Assembly: GCF_004364575.1 (NCBI RefSeq)
Contig: NZ_SOAG01000010.1
Location: forward strand, 1 to 64,000
Origin: Myroides indicus
GTDB taxonomy: Bacteria; Bacteroidota; Bacteroidia; Flavobacteriales; Flavobacteriaceae
Length of the DNA: 64,000 bases
Direction: 5' to 3'
Shown here: positions 18,173-27,758 of the stretch, piece by piece
Layout of the letters: every line of letters starts with the position of its first letter
How positions within the stretch are numbered: the first letter of the stretch is position 1
Translations under genes and position numbers: made by a program
The notes under the pieces: model-generated
What the model was told of the DNA's origin: nothing
Databases searched by the model: none
Seen by the model: only the letters and a program-made list of their open reading frames with translations

Positions 18173-19696
18173 ATGACTTTAGAAACATTCACAGAAGACT
18201 TTAACAAAGGATATACTTATAAAGGAGATTATATCACTATTGGCGGTGCAAAATTGAACGATGAAATCCTTGCTAACCATTTTGTAAACATCCCCTTAAA
18301 AACCATTAATCGGCACGGATTAATCGCAGGAGCAACCGGAACGGGAAAAACAAAAACCATACAAGTGCTTTCCGAACAATTGTCCTCTAAAGGTATTCCT
18401 GTCTTAATGATGGATATTAAAGGAGATTTTAGCGGAATTGCCCAACCGGGAAGTGAAAATGACTTTATCAAAACCCGCCATTCACAAATGAACTTGCCGT
18501 ATCACTCCAATGGTTTTCCTGTTGAGTTAATGACTATATCAGTACAAAACGGAGTAAGACTACGCGCTACAACCTCAGAATTCGGTCCTATTTTATTTAG
18601 TCGTATTCTGGATCTAAACGAAACACAGACGGGAATCATTTCTCTTATTTTTAAATATTGCGACGATAAAAAACTTCCCTTATTAGATTTAAAAGACTTC
18701 AAAAAAACACTGCAATATCTCACCAATGAAGGAAGGTCTGAAATTGAAGCGGAATACGGACGGATTTCCACTGCTTCTACAGGTGCCATTATTCGGAAAA
18801 TTATTGAATTGGAGCAGCAAGGAGGCGATTTATTTTTTGGCGAACCCTCTTTTGATATTGCTGACTTAATGCGTATTGACGAAAAAGGATTTGGATATGT
18901 AAATATTTTAAGATTGACCGATATTCAAGACAAGCCCAAATTATTCTCTACCTTTATGCTAAACTTGCTGGCACAGGTATATTCTCAAATGCCGGAACAA
19001 GGAGACAGCGGACAACCCGAACTGGTCATATTTATAGACGAAGCCCATCTTATCTTTAACGAAGCCAGCAAAACGCTTTTAAACCAAATAGAAACTATAG
19101 TCAAACTCATTCGCTCAAAGGGAATCGGAATTTATTTTATCACACAAAACCCCACTGATATCCCAAATGGTGTATTGGCGCAATTAGGATTAAAAATTCA
19201 ACATGCTTTGCGAGCCTTTACAGAAAAAGACCGAAAAGCAATCAAATCATCATCCGAAAATTTCCCGAGCACTCCTTACTATAAAACCAACGAAATTATT
19301 ACACAGTTAGGAACTGGAGAAGCTTTGGTTACGGCACTCAATGAAAAAGGAATTCCCACTCCTTTAGTGGTGTGTACCATGAGAGCTCCTATGGGTCGGA
19401 TGGATATCTTATCCGACTCAGAAATTAATCATATCATAGAACATTCTAAACTCTCAAAAAAATACAATCATAGCTTTGACAGGGAGAGTGCTTATGAAAT
19501 CTTAACTGCAAAACTAGAAAGGTTAGAAGAAACTCAAGAAAATAAACCCCAGAAAGAGACCGCTAAATCCAGCTCTAAAAATCAAGGCAGCGACTTGTCA
19601 AAAGGATTTTTAAAAGTAGTCACCAGTGCTACCTTTATCAGAGGAGCGTTTGGAATACTCAGTAAAATAATCAACAATAATTCTAAGAAAAAATAA
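18173..19696 (+). CDS. HerA-like helicase domain (DUF853) ATPase
   Basis: The 507-residue protein is an AAA+-like FtsK/HerA-superfamily ATPase of the DUF853 group. Walker A is AGATGTGKTKT (about residues 51-61), Walker B is ELVIFIDEAHLI (near 285), and an arginine-finger-like YFITQNPTDIP segment follows. The C-terminal 70 residues are a charged linker and a hydrophobic GAFGILSKI tail. HerA proteins act with NurA nucleases in archaea. The bacterial DUF853 branch has no firm role, and no nuclease gene is adjacent here. Confidence 0.88.
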   Translation: MTLETFTEDFNKGYTYKGDYITIGGAKLNDEILANHFVNIPLKTINRHGLIAGATGTGKTKTIQVLSEQLSSKGIPVLMMDIKGDFSGIAQPGSENDFIKTRHSQMNLPYHSNGFPVELMTISVQNGVRLRATTSEFGPILFSRILDLNETQTGIISLIFKYCDDKKLPLLDLKDFKKTLQYLTNEGRSEIEAEYGRISTASTGAIIRKIIELEQQGGDLFFGEPSFDIADLMRIDEKGFGYVNILRLTDIQDKPKLFSTFMLNLLAQVYSQMPEQGDSGQPELVIFIDEAHLIFNEASKTLLNQIETIVKLIRSKGIGIYFITQNPTDIPNGVLAQLGLKIQHALRAFTEKDRKAIKSSSENFPSTPYYKTNEIITQLGTGEALVTALNEKGIPTPLVVCTMRAPMGRMDILSDSEINHIIEHSKLSKKYNHSFDRESAYEILTAKLERLEETQENKPQKETAKSSSKNQGSDLSKGFLKVVTSATFIRGAFGILSKIINNNSKKK

Positions 19697-19740
19697 ACAA
19701 AAAAGCGTTTGAAATTAAACTCCAAACGCTTTTTTGTTTT
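19697..19740. terminator. bidirectional terminator after the HerA-like gene
   Basis: A 15-bp stem ACAAAAAAGCGTTTG/CAAACGCTTTTTTGT (19697-19711 with 19723-19737) lies between the HerA-like gene and the convergent lipoprotein gene. Confidence 0.88.
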
Positions 19741-20120
19741 TATCTGCTGCAATCAGCTGTCCAAGTAGCTCCGTCTTTTAAAAACAGAATCTTCAACTCA
19801 TTTGCATTAATTCTTATATAATGCGATTCGTCAGATCCTACCATAATAGCGGTATTCTCATCCTTTTCTATTTCGATGCCTGTAATATCTGAGATACCAT
19901 CCGAAAATATAAAATTATATTTATCTCCTACTTTTACCACCTGTACATATCCTTCATCGTTGGATTTATTTTCTCCATCACTTGTGTAAGTTATTTTTCC
20001 ATGATATTTGCCAATAAAAAAATCATTGTCAGATGGGTCATCATCACTACTGCAGGCAACTAGTGATAAAGCTGAAACGGTTAAAAATAAAACTCCAAAA
20101 AATTTAAAAAACTTTTTCAT
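19740..20120 (-). CDS. small lipoprotein of unknown function
   Basis: The 126-residue protein has a signal peptide with lipobox LVAC and lipid Cys23, followed by SSDDDPSD. An acidic run right after the cysteine is the surface-export signal described for flavobacterial lipoproteins, so surface exposure is likely. The mature part looks like a small beta-rich domain with YHGKITYTSDG and YVQVVKVGDKYNF strands and a C-terminal WTADC. I do not recognise a family. It is transcribed alone after kmo. Confidence 0.75.
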   Translation of the reverse strand: MKKFFKFFGVLFLTVSALSLVACSSDDDPSDNDFFIGKYHGKITYTSDGENKSNDEGYVQVVKVGDKYNFIFSDGISDITGIEIEKDENTAIMVGSDESHYIRINANELKILFLKDGATWTADCSR

Positions 20121-20185
20121 AACAATTCTTTTTTAAGTTTATATCTATTAAAAAATCAATTATTATACCATTCTCTATTTTTATT

Positions 20186-20218
20186 CAAAAAACGTTTTAT
20201 ACACCCATAAAACGTTAT
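20186..20218 (-). terminator. terminator of kmo
   Basis: A perfect 10-bp inverted repeat AACGTTTTAT-N6-ATAAAACGTT (20191-20200 with 20207-20216) is followed on the minus strand by TTTTTT. It is AT-rich, so an operator role for the lipoprotein gene cannot be excluded. Confidence 0.55.
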
Positions 20219-20283
20219 TAAAGTTTCAGAACCAATCCAATTTAAATCTACAAAGTGATGATTTTTAGGACAACTAAACGTTA

Positions 20284-21651
20284 TTAATCCTTATCACGCG
20301 TTTCCTTACAGGCGCACTGTATTGCTCTTTTCATTATTTCTTCTATCTCCGGCGAATTCCAAATATGTTCAATACGATCTATTTGCATCACCTCATCCAT
20401 TATCTCTTTCTGAATATCTCCTATTTTCAAAGCTTCCAGATAAGTTCCACCACTAAAAGTAACTCTATCATAAAGAGGGAGCCATAGTTCAGGATATTTC
20501 TTACTAAAATTAGTTTCTATCCTTTTGCGAAGTAAAAACATAGGATCTGCAGTAAGTTCACTCATTTCCTGAAAATTGCGATAGGATAATTCTGCTATGG
20601 CATCTCCGTTTGGTTTTCTTATATCCTGATATTTTTGTAGTATTTTTTTCCAATCCTTATTTTCTGCTCCATCAAAAATATGGGTTAAAACATCTATATC
20701 TTCTAAACCAGCATTTAATCCTTGTCCGTAAAAAGGAACCACTGCATGTGCAGCGTCCCCAATTAATGCTGCTTTATCTCCATAAATCCACGGAAAACAC
20801 TTCATCGTTACAAGAGAATTAACGGGATTTCTAAAATAAAGCTTTTCCAGATCGGGCATCATTGTTTTTGCATCCGGAAAATAGATATCAAAAAAAACAT
20901 TTAAATCCGATATATTTTGAATTGCATTAAAAGAGACTTCTCCTTCAAACGGCATAAAAAGTGTACATGTAAAAGAGCCATCTGTGTTTGCCAGTGCAAT
21001 CAGCATAAAATCTTTTCGAGGCCAAATGTGAAACGAGTTTTTGTCCAATTGGTGCTTTCCTTCAACATCAGCCGGAATAATCAATTCCTTATAACCAATT
21101 GTCAGATAAGATTGCTGATATTCAAACTGACTGTGTTTTTGCATTTGCAAACGCACTCTGGAATACGCTCCGTCCGCGCCAAAAATTAAATTGTGTTTTA
21201 TTTCATCCCATTGATCTGATTCTTTTTCTGCACTGAACAAAACTCCTCTTTCTAAATCAACCCCCCAAACAGGAGTTTGAAAGGCGAATTTGACACCTCT
21301 TTCTTCTGCTAAATCAACTAATTTTTTGTTTAAATTTCCTCTGGAAACTGCCCAAATACTTTCACCATTAATGCCATAAGGCTGATAATTTACCTTTCCA
21401 TCCTGTGTATGAATTGCTCTTTGAAACATTGGAATAGCCATCTCCCGGATAGAGTCTTCTAAACCAATCTTTCTCAACATCTTCCATCCTCTTTCGGACA
21501 GCGCCAGATTAATTGATCTCCCCGAAAAATCTACTTTGCGGATATCTTCGCTTTTATCATAAACTGTTACATCAAACCCTCTGTCTTTCAAGCTCATTGC
21601 CAATACAGCTCCTACTAATCCGCTTCCTACAACTGCTATGCTATTTTCCAT
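20284..21651 (-). CDS. kmo: kynurenine 3-monooxygenase
   Basis: KMO hydroxylates kynurenine to 3-hydroxykynurenine with FAD and NADPH. I start at the ATG at 21651 (a GTG two codons upstream is possible), giving 455 residues. The FAD motif VVGSGLVGA, the SGRSINLALSERG substrate region, the GADGAYSRVR motif and the second FAD motif LIGDAAHAVVPFYGQG are all present. The C-terminal tail with the hydrophobic segment of the eukaryotic enzymes is absent. It is clustered with kynU and an arginase-family gene, so tryptophan is probably degraded or turned to NAD precursors via kynurenine. Confidence 0.95.
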   Translation of the reverse strand: MENSIAVVGSGLVGAVLAMSLKDRGFDVTVYDKSEDIRKVDFSGRSINLALSERGWKMLRKIGLEDSIREMAIPMFQRAIHTQDGKVNYQPYGINGESIWAVSRGNLNKKLVDLAEERGVKFAFQTPVWGVDLERGVLFSAEKESDQWDEIKHNLIFGADGAYSRVRLQMQKHSQFEYQQSYLTIGYKELIIPADVEGKHQLDKNSFHIWPRKDFMLIALANTDGSFTCTLFMPFEGEVSFNAIQNISDLNVFFDIYFPDAKTMMPDLEKLYFRNPVNSLVTMKCFPWIYGDKAALIGDAAHAVVPFYGQGLNAGLEDIDVLTHIFDGAENKDWKKILQKYQDIRKPNGDAIAELSYRNFQEMSELTADPMFLLRKRIETNFSKKYPELWLPLYDRVTFSGGTYLEALKIGDIQKEIMDEVMQIDRIEHIWNSPEIEEIMKRAIQCACKETRDKD

Positions 21652-21790
21652 TGCCACTAATTTCTTTTATTACAAAAGAACTGCTGTTTAAAAAATTAAA
21701 AGTCAGATTAAACAAGACTAAGCGCGTTATAAAACAACTTCTCATTCTTGTTCAATTTGACAAAGCCTATTTAAAAACGCTTTTTTCTAA

Positions 21791-22873
21791 TTATTTATTG
21801 AATTTTATCTTATTGCCCACCGGCAATCCTTGTGATTTTGCAAATGCACCACACAAATGAAACAATAAGCGTGCGCCTACATTTCCATCCCAATCATCAT
21901 CTCCTGGCGCTACTTCCACCAAGTCTATCCCTATAATTTCTTTTCCGGATTCTGCTAAACGACTAATCAGATACGTTGCCTGTTCAAATGAAAGTCCCCC
22001 CGGAACAGGAGTTCCTGTATTAGGGCAATACCATTGCAACAACACATCAATATCAAAACTAATTGTTACTTTCTGAGGCAGTAAAGCAATAATCTCATCA
22101 CATTTTCCCTTCCAAGTCACTCCTTCAAATTCTGCTTCTTTTAAATCAGCATCTGTATAAACACTTATTTTATCAGATTGTTTTACTTCACCTATTTCTT
22201 CTTCACAAAAATCACGGATTCCAACCTGAACCAATTTTTCGACCTGATTAATTTTTAATGCATTATACATAATAGAAGCATGGGAGTAAGTAAATCCTTC
22301 ATAGGATTTTCTCAAATCCATGTGTGCATCAAGATGTAAAATTCCAAATGATTCATGCTGCTTCGCCAAAGCCTGATAATATCCTAACGGCGTACTGTGA
22401 TCTCCTCCCAGCAATACAACTTTCTTGCCTTTGTTTATCCAATACATAACTTGCTCTTCAACTTCTTGATTCAGCTGCTGGCAAGCTCCATTGATAGTAT
22501 CTAAATCTGACTGAAGTGCCGGGAAAGTTTCTATATCCTCTCCTTGTTCAAGTACGTCTATAATGGGCTGTGCCAAACCTTTGTATTTTTCACTGTTTTT
22601 AGCCCAATGTTCCGGAGCTTCCGAAAAATAAATTCCCTGTTTCCAAAGATCGGGATATTGCTGATGTAATAAATCTACCTGATACGAAGCTTCTAAAACA
22701 GCCTCAGGTCCTTCTGAAGCCCCTGCTCCGTAACTTACTGTTACTTCCCAGGGAACCGGTATAATTACAATTTCACTTTCTTCTGATGTAAATGGAAGCC
22801 CATAAATTGTTGCGTCTGCAAGCCCAGGCTGAGAGGGATCAAAATGATCTATCTTTTGTTGCTTAGTCGACAT
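21791..22873 (-). CDS. arginase/agmatinase/formimidoylglutamase-family metallohydrolase
   Basis: The 360-residue ureohydrolase-fold protein keeps the dimanganese ligands: GGDHS (His159), DAHMD (Asp182, His184, Asp186) and FDID (Asp274, Asp276). The usual DxDxxDP is replaced by DIDVLLQW followed by YCPNTGTPVPGG. Flavobacterial homologues are usually named formimidoylglutamase, but no histidine-degradation gene is near; it lies between kynU and kmo. This placement suggests a role on a kynurenine-pathway substrate, for instance N-formylkynurenine, but that is inference. It has its own promoter box at 22893. Confidence 0.8.
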   Translation of the reverse strand: MSTKQQKIDHFDPSQPGLADATIYGLPFTSEESEIVIIPVPWEVTVSYGAGASEGPEAVLEASYQVDLLHQQYPDLWKQGIYFSEAPEHWAKNSEKYKGLAQPIIDVLEQGEDIETFPALQSDLDTINGACQQLNQEVEEQVMYWINKGKKVVLLGGDHSTPLGYYQALAKQHESFGILHLDAHMDLRKSYEGFTYSHASIMYNALKINQVEKLVQVGIRDFCEEEIGEVKQSDKISVYTDADLKEAEFEGVTWKGKCDEIIALLPQKVTISFDIDVLLQWYCPNTGTPVPGGLSFEQATYLISRLAESGKEIIGIDLVEVAPGDDDWDGNVGARLLFHLCGAFAKSQGLPVGNKIKFNK

Positions 22874-22892
22874 GATTAAATTTATTATTCAG

Positions 22893-22923
22893 CAAATTTA
22901 TATTTAATTGTTAATAAAAAACA
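22893..22923 (-). promoter_or_regulatory. promoter of the arginase-family gene
   Basis: TAAATTTG on the minus strand (complement of 22893-22900) matches TAnnTTTG, with a TTG 21 bp upstream as a -33 candidate. It lies 20 bp before the ATG. Confidence 0.55.
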
Positions 22924-22930
22924 ATGCATC

Positions 22931-24205
22931 TTATTTTTGGAGATATTTCTTTAATATTTGTCCAAAATGATACATATCTTCAAATGACGTATAAAAAGGA
23001 ACAGGAGCTAGTCTGATTACATTTGGTTCTCTCCAATCTACAATCACCCCTTCTTTCATTAAGTAATCAAAAAGCGCACGTCCTTCGCCGTGTAAAAGAA
23101 CAGATAGCTGACTTGCTCTTTCTTTAGGATTTTCGGGAGTAATAATTTCAAAATCCCCACCTACTTCAGATGCTATTTCTTTTAATATAAACTCCAGATA
23201 AGAAGTAATCAAATCTCTTTTGGCAATTAGTTTTTCCATCCCCACTTCTTCAAACATTTCTACTGAAGCAAGATAAGGAGCCAAACTTAAAATCGGCAAG
23301 TTGCTGATTTGCCATCCATGAGCTCCTGCAATTGGTTCGTATTCAGGCTCCATTAAAAAACGCCGTTCTTTGTTATGTCCCCACCAGCCACCAAGACGCA
23401 CCAAATCTTTATTGTTGTGATGTTTTTCATGAATAAAACATCCTGAAGCATTACCCGGTCCTGAATTCATATACTTATAACTACACCAAGCTGCAAAATC
23501 CGCTCCCCATTCGTGTAGTTTTAACTCAATATTTCCGGCAGCATGGGCTAAGTCCCATCCTACATACGCTTGATAATCATGAGCTTTTTTTGTAATATTT
23601 TTCATATCAAGCACCTGCCCTGTATAGTAATTCAGTCCTCCAATCAATACCAGCGCCAATTCGTCCCCAACTTCCTCAATCTTTGACAAAATATCTTCTG
23701 TTCTGAAATTGTGCTCTCCCGGTCTGCGCTTTACCTCAACAATCGTCTCTTTGGGATCTAATCCATGAAATTTAACCTGAGTTTGAATCAAATATTGGTC
23801 GCTTGGAAAAGCTTTTTCTTCGCAAAGAATTTTAAACTTTTTTACTGTTGGACGATAAAATGTAGCCATTAACAAATGAAGATTAACAGTCAACGTATTC
23901 ATCACTGTTACTTCTATTGGTTTAGCGCCGACTATTTTACTCAATGGCTCACTAAACCTTTCGTGATAATCCCACCACGGCTTGTCTGCATAAAAGTGTC
24001 CTTCCACAGCCAGTTCTGCCCAATCTTTCATTACCTCATTTACATACTCTACAGCTCTTTTGGGTTGCAATCCCAAAGAGTTTCCAGTAAAATAAATAAC
24101 TTGTTTTCCGTTAACTTTAGGAAAATTAAACTCACTTCTGTATTTTGACAATACATCTTGTGCGTCTAGCGACTGCGCATATTTCAAACTGTTTTCAAAT
24201 TTCAT
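22931..24205 (-). CDS. kynU: kynureninase
   Basis: KynU cleaves kynurenine or 3-hydroxykynurenine to (3-hydroxy)anthranilate and alanine with PLP. The 424-residue length is normal. The GNSLGL motif (41-46), NTLTVNLH, the WDLAHAAGN segment and the PLP lysine in CSYKYMNSGPG (Lys244) are intact. It is upstream of the arginase-family gene and kmo on the minus strand. The other kynurenine-pathway genes, tryptophan 2,3-dioxygenase and 3-hydroxyanthranilate dioxygenase, are not in this window. Confidence 0.96.
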   Translation of the reverse strand: MKFENSLKYAQSLDAQDVLSKYRSEFNFPKVNGKQVIYFTGNSLGLQPKRAVEYVNEVMKDWAELAVEGHFYADKPWWDYHERFSEPLSKIVGAKPIEVTVMNTLTVNLHLLMATFYRPTVKKFKILCEEKAFPSDQYLIQTQVKFHGLDPKETIVEVKRRPGEHNFRTEDILSKIEEVGDELALVLIGGLNYYTGQVLDMKNITKKAHDYQAYVGWDLAHAAGNIELKLHEWGADFAAWCSYKYMNSGPGNASGCFIHEKHHNNKDLVRLGGWWGHNKERRFLMEPEYEPIAGAHGWQISNLPILSLAPYLASVEMFEEVGMEKLIAKRDLITSYLEFILKEIASEVGGDFEIITPENPKERASQLSVLLHGEGRALFDYLMKEGVIVDWREPNVIRLAPVPFYTSFEDMYHFGQILKKYLQK

Positions 24206-24277
24206 TTATTTCTCTTTTTGGTTTTTGTAAAAGTAAAGTTTTTTGATAGAATAGCAATATACTATTTCTTACAAACC

Positions 24278-24315
24278 AAAAGCCTTTTGTATTGACTACA
24301 AAAGGCTTCTTTTTA
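24278..24315 (-). terminator. terminator of queA
   Basis: A 12-bp perfect stem AAGCCTTTTGTA/TACAAAAGGCTT (24280-24291 with 24297-24308) lies 20 bp after the queA stop and before kynU. Confidence 0.82.
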
Positions 24316-24334
24316 ATTATCATTCATAAAATTG

Positions 24335-25384
24335 TTACAGAATCAGCATCGCATCTCCATAAGAATAAAACTTATATCCTTTTTCAACTGCTTCTTTGTA
24401 AGCTTTCATCATTAAATCATGTCCGCAAAAAGCAGAAATCATCATCAAAAGCGTTGATTTTGGCATATGAAAGTTAGTCACCATGCAATTGGCAATGCTA
24501 AAATCGTATGGAGGAAAAATAAATTTATTAGTCCAACCTACAAAAGGATTCAGCGTTTGGTTAGATGACACTGAGCTTTCTAATGCGCGCATACACGTTG
24601 TACCAATCGCACAGACTTTTTTCTTTTCGGCTTTTGCCTCATTTACTATATCACAAGCTTCTTGCGTTATAAAAATTTCTTCAGAATCCATTTTGTGCTT
24701 AGACAAATCTTCTACTTCAACTGGGTTAAAAGTTCCCAAACCAATATGAAGCGTAACCTCTGCAAATTTAATTCCGTTTATCTCTAAGCGCTTCATCAAA
24801 TGCTTGGAAAAATGCAAACCGGCAGTAGGTGCTGCCACAGCCCCTTCTTCTTTGGCATAAATAGTCTGGTAGCGCTCTGCATCTTCAGGCACTACTTCTC
24901 TGTTAATATATTTCGGAATAGGAGTTTCTCCCAATTCCTGCAATTTTTGTCTGAACTCTTCATAAGAACCGTCGTATAAAAAACGTAGCGTTCTTCCTCT
25001 TGAGGTTGTGTTATCAATTACTTCGGCAACCAATGAATCATCGTCTCCAAAATACAATTTATTTCCGATTCTTATTTTTCTCGCAGGATCTACCAATACA
25101 TCCCACAACCGTTGTTCTTCGCTTAATTCTCTAAGCAAAAACACTTCGATTCTCGCTCCTGTTTTTTCTTTATTTCCGTACAAACGAGCCGGAAATACTT
25201 TAGTATTATTCAATACCATTACATCTCCCTCTCCAAAATAGTCTACAATGTCTTTAAACAGCTTATGCTCAATTTCGCCTGTTTTGCGGTCTATAACCAT
25301 CAATTTAGATTCATCTCTGTTCTCTGCCGGAAATTCTGCTAATAAGTTTTCTGGTAAATCGAAATTAAAGTTTGATAACTTCAT
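24335..25384 (-). CDS. queA: S-adenosylmethionine:tRNA ribosyltransferase-isomerase
   Basis: QueA transfers and isomerises the ribose of SAM onto preQ1 at the wobble base of tRNA to make epoxyqueuosine. The 349-residue protein has the full-length family profile: [21 protein letters not shown] at the N-terminus, [24 protein letters not shown], and the C-terminal SYGDAMLI. It is the last gene before the terminator at 24280 and lies 92 bp downstream of aroA. Confidence 0.97.
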   Translation of the reverse strand: MKLSNFNFDLPENLLAEFPAENRDESKLMVIDRKTGEIEHKLFKDIVDYFGEGDVMVLNNTKVFPARLYGNKEKTGARIEVFLLRELSEEQRLWDVLVDPARKIRIGNKLYFGDDDSLVAEVIDNTTSRGRTLRFLYDGSYEEFRQKLQELGETPIPKYINREVVPEDAERYQTIYAKEEGAVAAPTAGLHFSKHLMKRLEINGIKFAEVTLHIGLGTFNPVEVEDLSKHKMDSEEIFITQEACDIVNEAKAEKKKVCAIGTTCMRALESSVSSNQTLNPFVGWTNKFIFPPYDFSIANCMVTNFHMPKSTLLMMISAFCGHDLMMKAYKEAVEKGYKFYSYGDAMLIL

Positions 25385-25476
25385 TAAAAATATTTTAATT
25401 AAATGATTTTTCTCTCTTTTTTAAGAATTGCAAATATACAACCTCAAAACAGGCGTTGTCAAGTATTTGATGCTTT

Positions 25477-26706
25477 TTATTTTATAGTTCTTAAATCAAA
25501 TCCCATTTTTTGGAGGTTTTCCCAAAAACTAACAAAAGATTTTGACACTACTTCTGCGTTATTTATTCTCAAATTTACTTTTAGTGCTAACGGTGCAAAA
25601 GCCATTGCCATCCGATGATCGTCATAAGTATCTATACTTATGTTTTTTCTTATTCCCAAATGTTTACTCAGCGTTAATGTATCTTCTGTTACTTCTACGT
25701 TCCCTCCTAGTTTAGTCAATTCAATATACAGTGCTTTTAAACGATCGGTTTCTTTTATTTTAAGTGTATGCAGACCTAAAAGTTTACACGATAGATTCAA
25801 CCCTAAACAAGTGACTGAAATAGTTTGTGCCAAGTCGGGAGTATCGTTCAAATTTAAAGTTAATTCTCTATGTTCTGGTTCCTCGACTTTCTCTAAAATA
25901 ACAAGATTATTTTTAAAGGCAGTATTTACGCCAAACGCCTTATAAATTGTAGCAACAACTGCATCTCCTTGAAGGCTGTTTTGTCGATAATGCTTAAGCG
26001 TAACAGTAGTTCCTATAGGTGACAAGGCTATAATTGAGTAAAAATAGGATGCGGAAGACCAATCAGATTCTACAGTAACCTCAGAGTTTATAGTGTTTTT
26101 TACAGCAAAAACATTAATTTGATTGTCTGTAAACGAAGCTTCTATTCCTATTTGATTTAATAAACGAAGTGTCATTTCTATATAAGGTCTTGAAGTTACC
26201 TTACCAATCAGTTCTACTTCTAGCCCGTCAGGCAATTTACTTCCTGCCAGTAGTAACGCCGTAATGAACTGACTGCTTATATCTGCCTGCAGGATAACTT
26301 TTCCTCCTTGTAATTTTTTGCCGTTTATCTGCAGCGGTGGAAATCCTTGTTGATTTAAGTAAGTTACCTCTGCTCCTAACTGTTGTAGAGCATCAACCAA
26401 AGTATGAATGGGACGCTGCTGCATTCGCTCACTTCCTGTTAAAACTACTTTTTCGTGTGTACACAATGCGAAATAAGCCGTTAAAAAACGCATTGCGGTA
26501 CCAGCGTGATGTACATTTTTCACCAAGGATCTACTTTGTAAACACTGTTTCATTACCAAACTGTCATCAGAATCCGAAATATTTTTAATTGTTAAATCCG
26601 GATACAAAGCCTGAAGCAGCAATAAACGATTCGTTTCGGATTTAGATCCCGAAATACAGATAGTCTGATTTTTTTTTAATTGCTTTACTTCAAGTGATAT
26701 ATTCAT
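25477..26706 (-). CDS. aroA: 3-phosphoshikimate 1-carboxyvinyltransferase
   Basis: EPSP synthase joins phosphoenolpyruvate to shikimate 3-phosphate in the pathway to chorismate. The 409-residue protein has SGSKSETNRLLLL near 19-31 for PEP binding, AGTAMRFLTAYF (the conserved Pro of class I enzymes is Phe here), SSQFITALLLA and the C-terminal DDHRMAMAFAPLAL motif. It is slightly shorter than the usual 425-430 residues. It lies 36 bp downstream of the MazG-like gene in a mixed minus-strand run with dtd, rsgA and the DAHP synthase fusion. Confidence 0.94.
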   Translation of the reverse strand: MNISLEVKQLKKNQTICISGSKSETNRLLLLQALYPDLTIKNISDSDDSLVMKQCLQSRSLVKNVHHAGTAMRFLTAYFALCTHEKVVLTGSERMQQRPIHTLVDALQQLGAEVTYLNQQGFPPLQINGKKLQGGKVILQADISSQFITALLLAGSKLPDGLEVELIGKVTSRPYIEMTLRLLNQIGIEASFTDNQINVFAVKNTINSEVTVESDWSSASYFYSIIALSPIGTTVTLKHYRQNSLQGDAVVATIYKAFGVNTAFKNNLVILEKVEEPEHRELTLNLNDTPDLAQTISVTCLGLNLSCKLLGLHTLKIKETDRLKALYIELTKLGGNVEVTEDTLTLSKHLGIRKNISIDTYDDHRMAMAFAPLALKVNLRINNAEVVSKSFVSFWENLQKMGFDLRTIK

Positions 26707-26741
26707 GAAAATTAGATTTAGAACTGCTTCTTTTGCTAAAA

Positions 26742-27068
26742 CTATTTCAATTTTTCATTGTTGTGATGGCGATTGTGGTCTCGTTTGGTTTTTAATTCCA
26801 TCTTTTTGTCAAACGACTCTTGTAAATTTACTCCGGTTTGATTTGCCAGACACAATACTACAAATACGACATCAGCCAACTCTTCTCCTAAATCTTTATT
26901 TTTATCGCTTTCTTTTTCAGATTGTTCTCCATAGCGACGGGCGATGATTCGCGCAACCTCTCCTACTTCTTCTGTTAGTTGAGCCATGTTTGTCAACTCG
27001 TTAAAATAACGTACGCCGTGTTCTTTAATCCAATTGTCAACTGCTATTTGTGCATCTTGAATATTCAT
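26742..27068 (-). CDS. MazG-like nucleotide pyrophosphohydrolase
   Basis: The 108-residue all-helical protein has the MazG metal motif EEVGEV (about 32-37) and the distal ELADV motif (about 63-67), matching the EExxE...ExxD pattern that binds magnesium. Such proteins hydrolyse non-canonical or damaged NTPs. It is a single-domain MazG, unlike the two-domain E. coli protein. It sits between a small membrane ORF and aroA. The C-terminal KTKRDHNRHHNNEK tail is unusually basic and His/Asn-rich. Confidence 0.88.
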   Translation of the reverse strand: MNIQDAQIAVDNWIKEHGVRYFNELTNMAQLTEEVGEVARIIARRYGEQSEKESDKNKDLGEELADVVFVVLCLANQTGVNLQESFDKKMELKTKRDHNRHHNNEKLK

Positions 27069-27071
27069 AAC

Positions 27072-27275
27072 TTATTTTGTTTTATTTTTAAATATTTTGG
27101 GTTTTATCCATTTATCATACACAATCATCAATACAATAAAAATGATGTATTTGCCAACAAAGCTTACTAAGCAGATTTCATTTCCCGATAAAGCGCAGCT
27201 TATTTCGTCTGACATAAACCACGTCAGGGCGATATAGATAAAAGAAAAAAAACTATATTTTACTAATGTATTCAT
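27072..27275 (-). CDS. small hypothetical membrane protein
   Basis: The 67-residue ORF overlaps the dtd stop by 1 bp (TAATG arrangement), which indicates coupled translation. It has two hydrophobic helices (about 5-20 and 38-55) and two cysteines in the loop between them (SCALSGNEIC), ending in a basic tail KPKIFKNKTK. No family is recognised. The topology suggests an inner-membrane protein with the loop outside. Confidence 0.65.
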   Translation of the reverse strand: MNTLVKYSFFSFIYIALTWFMSDEISCALSGNEICLVSFVGKYIIFIVLMIVYDKWIKPKIFKNKTK

Positions 27276-27727
27276 TATTCTTTATTTTGAGTATCTATCC
27301 AAATAGTAACCGGACCATCATTTAATAATTCCACTTTCATATCTGCTCCAAATTTTCCCGTTTTAATTTTTTCGCCTAATTCTATCTCCAACTGAGTAAT
27401 GAATTTTTCATACATCGGAATAGCAAAATCAGGTTTAGCAGCTTTGATATAAGAAGGTCTGTTCCCTTTTTTAGTTGCTGCATGCAGTGTAAACTGGCTT
27501 ACCAGAAGGATCTCTCCTTCGACTTCTTTTACAGATTTATTCATCACGCCATTTTCATCATTAAAAATGCGCAGATTAACTATTTTAGCAGCCAGCCAGT
27601 TAATATCTTCCTGACTATCTGCATCTTCAATCCCCAAAAAAATCAATAACCCTCCATGTATAACTCCGGTATATTCTCCTTCTACTTGAACAGATGCCCG
27701 GGTAACTCGTTGTATTAATGCTCTCAA
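27275..27727 (-). CDS. dtd: D-aminoacyl-tRNA deacylase
   Basis: DTD removes D-amino acids, and glycine mischarged on tRNA-Ala, from tRNA. The 150-residue protein starts RALIQRVTRASV, which aligns with the family start, so a TTG at 27727 is the initiator; no ATG is available. The SQFTLHA motif, GNRPSYIKAA segment and the cross-subunit Gly-cisPro motif NDGPVTIW near the C-terminus are intact. It overlaps the next gene by 1 bp and follows rsgA by 31 bp. Confidence 0.95.
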   Translation of the reverse strand: MRALIQRVTRASVQVEGEYTGVIHGGLLIFLGIEDADSQEDINWLAAKIVNLRIFNDENGVMNKSVKEVEGEILLVSQFTLHAATKKGNRPSYIKAAKPDFAIPMYEKFITQLEIELGEKIKTGKFGADMKVELLNDGPVTIWIDTQNKE

Positions 27728-27758
27728 TGTTAATTATTTTTCAATTTCATCTCAAAAA

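Noticed and set aside
20191..20287. AACGTTATTAA seen twice, 66 bp apart
   Set aside because: One copy is an arm of the kmo terminator and the other is at the end of kmo; two copies are not enough to call an operator.
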